Assembly (NCBI GenBank): GCA_018065815.1
Contig: JAGHSP010000404.1
Coordinates: 1-7,139, forward strand
Reading direction: 5' to 3'
Source of the DNA: Candidatus Sodaliphilus limicaballi
Lineage (GTDB): Bacteria > Bacteroidota > Bacteroidia > Bacteroidales > Muribaculaceae
DNA: 7,139 bases
Below, piece by piece: positions 6,168 through 7,139 of this stretch (position 1 is the first letter of the stretch; each line of letters begins with the position of its first letter). The notes under the pieces were generated by a model. That model worked only from the letters and a program-made list of their open reading frames with translations. It made no database searches and was not told the DNA's origin. Position numbers and translations under genes: made by a program.

Positions 6168-6952
6168 TGTCCTGTCTTTGCGTTGTTCTCCTGCTTGTAT
6201 TTCCAGTGAGCGGCCTTGCCGTGCTCGGCCTCATAGTCCATCCGTTCAGAGCGTATTTGAATCTCGATCCAGTTGCAGTCAGGCCCCATCACTGTGAATT
6301 GCAGCGCCTGGTAGCCCGATGGCTTGGGGTGAGATATCCAGTTGCGTATGCGATCGGGGTGGATGCGGTAAAGCATCGAAATCACCGTGTATATGCGCCA
6401 GCAATAGAATTTCTCCACATCAAGTTGAGTGAGCGCCGCCTCACGTGCCGCCTGCACCTCGGGCATGACGTCTAGCGCGTTAGCCATCGTCATGGGCAGT
6501 GCGTCGATAGTGTCCTTGGGGCGATACACAATGCGCGTAGCGAAGAGGTCATACACATCGTCGAAGAACTTATTGTCGCGATGCATCTTTCGCCAGATGC
6601 TGTATATCGACTTCATGCGGTACTTAATCTCATAGTCTATGCCCAGTTCGTCGAGCATAGCGCGTATGGGGAGGGCAAAAGTGTTGAACACCATCTCGCA
6701 CGTCATCTCGCTCTCCAGCCGCAACTTCTTGATGGTGTTATAGTCGTCGGGGTAGCCCAGTTTCACAGCAAGTTCTTGCAACTCAAACTGCTCGGCAGCC
6801 ATGCCCAGGCGTTCGGCCATGGGAGCGACCTCCTCGATGACCCGCTTCACCGCACCGGCAGCATCAGCCGGAACCACACCATCGCGATCCCAGCGCAGCA
6901 TCTCATCAAGACATGCCACAACAACCTGCCTGCTATCCCCTCCTGTAATCAT
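6164..6952 (-). CDS. Rel/SpoT-type (p)ppGpp synthetase-domain protein lacking the HD hydrolase and C-terminal regulatory domains
   Basis: The protein has 262 residues, against about 700 or more for full-length RelA/SpoT. Residues about 36-75 (PMAERLGMAAEQFELQELA) match the linker between the HD and synthetase domains of long Rel proteins. What precedes is only about 35 residues, with no HD motif. The synthetase domain spans about 85-253. Arg112 and Lys114 lie in YRMKSIYSIWRKM, Asp135 in YDLFATRIVY (Mg-coordinating Asp in RelSeq), HPKPSGYQALQ covers 208-218 with Tyr214 as the guanine-stacking residue, EIQIR covers 230-234, and AAHWKYK covers 247-253. The usual His of the GYQSLHT motif is Gln218. 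TGS and ACT domains are absent. Expected reaction: transfer of pyrophosphate from ATP to GDP or GTP in the cytoplasm; activity is unproven given the His change. It is the first gene of the operon and overlaps the ATPase gene by 4 nt. The start ATG fits the upstream promoter. Confidence 0.9.
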   Translation of the reverse strand: MITGGDSRQVVVACLDEMLRWDRDGVVPADAAGAVKRVIEEVAPMAERLGMAAEQFELQELAVKLGYPDDYNTIKKLRLESEMTCEMVFNTFALPIRAMLDELGIDYEIKYRMKSIYSIWRKMHRDNKFFDDVYDLFATRIVYRPKDTIDALPMTMANALDVMPEVQAAREAALTQLDVEKFYCWRIYTVISMLYRIHPDRIRNWISHPKPSGYQALQFTVMGPDCNWIEIQIRSERMDYEAEHGKAAHWKYKQENNAKTGQ

Positions 6953-6986
6953 AGACTATACCCATTCAAATTGCTCATTCATCACA

Positions 6987-7017
6987 CAAATTTACAAAAA
7001 ATACACAAACTATCAAA
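6987..7017 (-). promoter_or_regulatory. Bacteroidota-type promoter of the Rel-RsbW-RsbV-PH operon
   Basis: Read on the minus strand, TTTG (7017-7014) is followed after exactly 19 nt by TAAATTTG (6994-6987). This is a full match to the Bacteroidota -33/-7 consensus. Transcription would begin a few bases downstream, giving a leader of about 30 nt before the ATG at 6952. No separate promoter is evident inside the operon, where the genes overlap or lie within 8 nt of each other. Confidence 0.75.
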
Positions 7018-7055
7018 CGCTTCAGCAACATTTAACACACCTCCGCGCAAAAGGT

Positions 7056-7134
7056 AACTATACAGCAATGGCATTTTGGGTAATATCCCCGCGCAGATCT
7101 CACTGATAACACTGATTTAATAATAACTGAAAGA
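7056..7134. repeat. Dispersed intergenic repeat, copy 2
   Basis: This is the second copy of the repeat at 4818-4903, in direct orientation: left block AACTATACAGCAATG (7056-7070), core 7087-7118 (CCCCGCG, then CACTGATAA and CACTGATTT units) and a right block with CTGAAA. Block spacing is 8 nt shorter than in copy 1. It lies just upstream of the operon promoter, so the two copies bracket the whole minus-strand operon. The element may continue past the window edge. Confidence 0.78.
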
Positions 7135-7139
7135 AATTA

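Overview
The window looks like chromosomal DNA of a gut-type member of the Bacteroidales (Bacteroidota); a Muribaculaceae- or Prevotella-like genome is my guess, but the family is not proven. Three things point there. Promoter elements match the Bacteroidota -7 consensus TAnnTTTG, two of them with a TTTG -33 box exactly 19 nt upstream. Recognisable Shine-Dalgarno sequences are lacking. Several genes are typical of the phylum: an HU-CCDC81/SPOR membrane protein and a secreted protein ending in a T9SS-like sorting tail.

Layout. (1) 2-1744 (+): the 3' part of a large secreted protein with cohesin-like modules, a dockerin and a C-terminal tail, closed by a strong intrinsic terminator (1771-1803). 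(2) 1895-3639 (+): a promoter and a two-gene operon of a secreted TPR protein and the laccase-domain peptidoglycan editing factor PgeF. (3) 3693-4718 (+): tandem -7 elements and a gene for an HU-like/transmembrane/SPOR protein. (4) 4719-4948: a convergent intergenic region holding copy 1 of a dispersed repeat. (5) 6952 down to 4949 (-): a tightly coupled four-gene operon of a Rel-type (p)ppGpp synthetase-domain protein without hydrolase domain, an RsbW/SpoIIAB-like ATPase, an RsbV/SpoIIAA-like STAS protein and a small two-TM protein with a YcxB/PH-like tail. (6) 6953-7139: the operon's promoter and copy 2 of the repeat.

How the genes fit together. The plus-strand genes share an envelope theme: PgeF acts on peptidoglycan building blocks, SPOR domains bind peptidoglycan, and the TPR and cohesin/dockerin proteins are exported. 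The minus-strand operon is the most unusual part. It puts a kinase/STAS partner-switching pair in translational coupling with an alarmone-synthetase-like enzyme and a membrane protein, with no sigma factor among its four genes. I suggest that the partner switch may control, or be controlled by, the Rel-like protein, with the membrane protein as a possible sensor or anchor. This is inference from gene order and motifs only.
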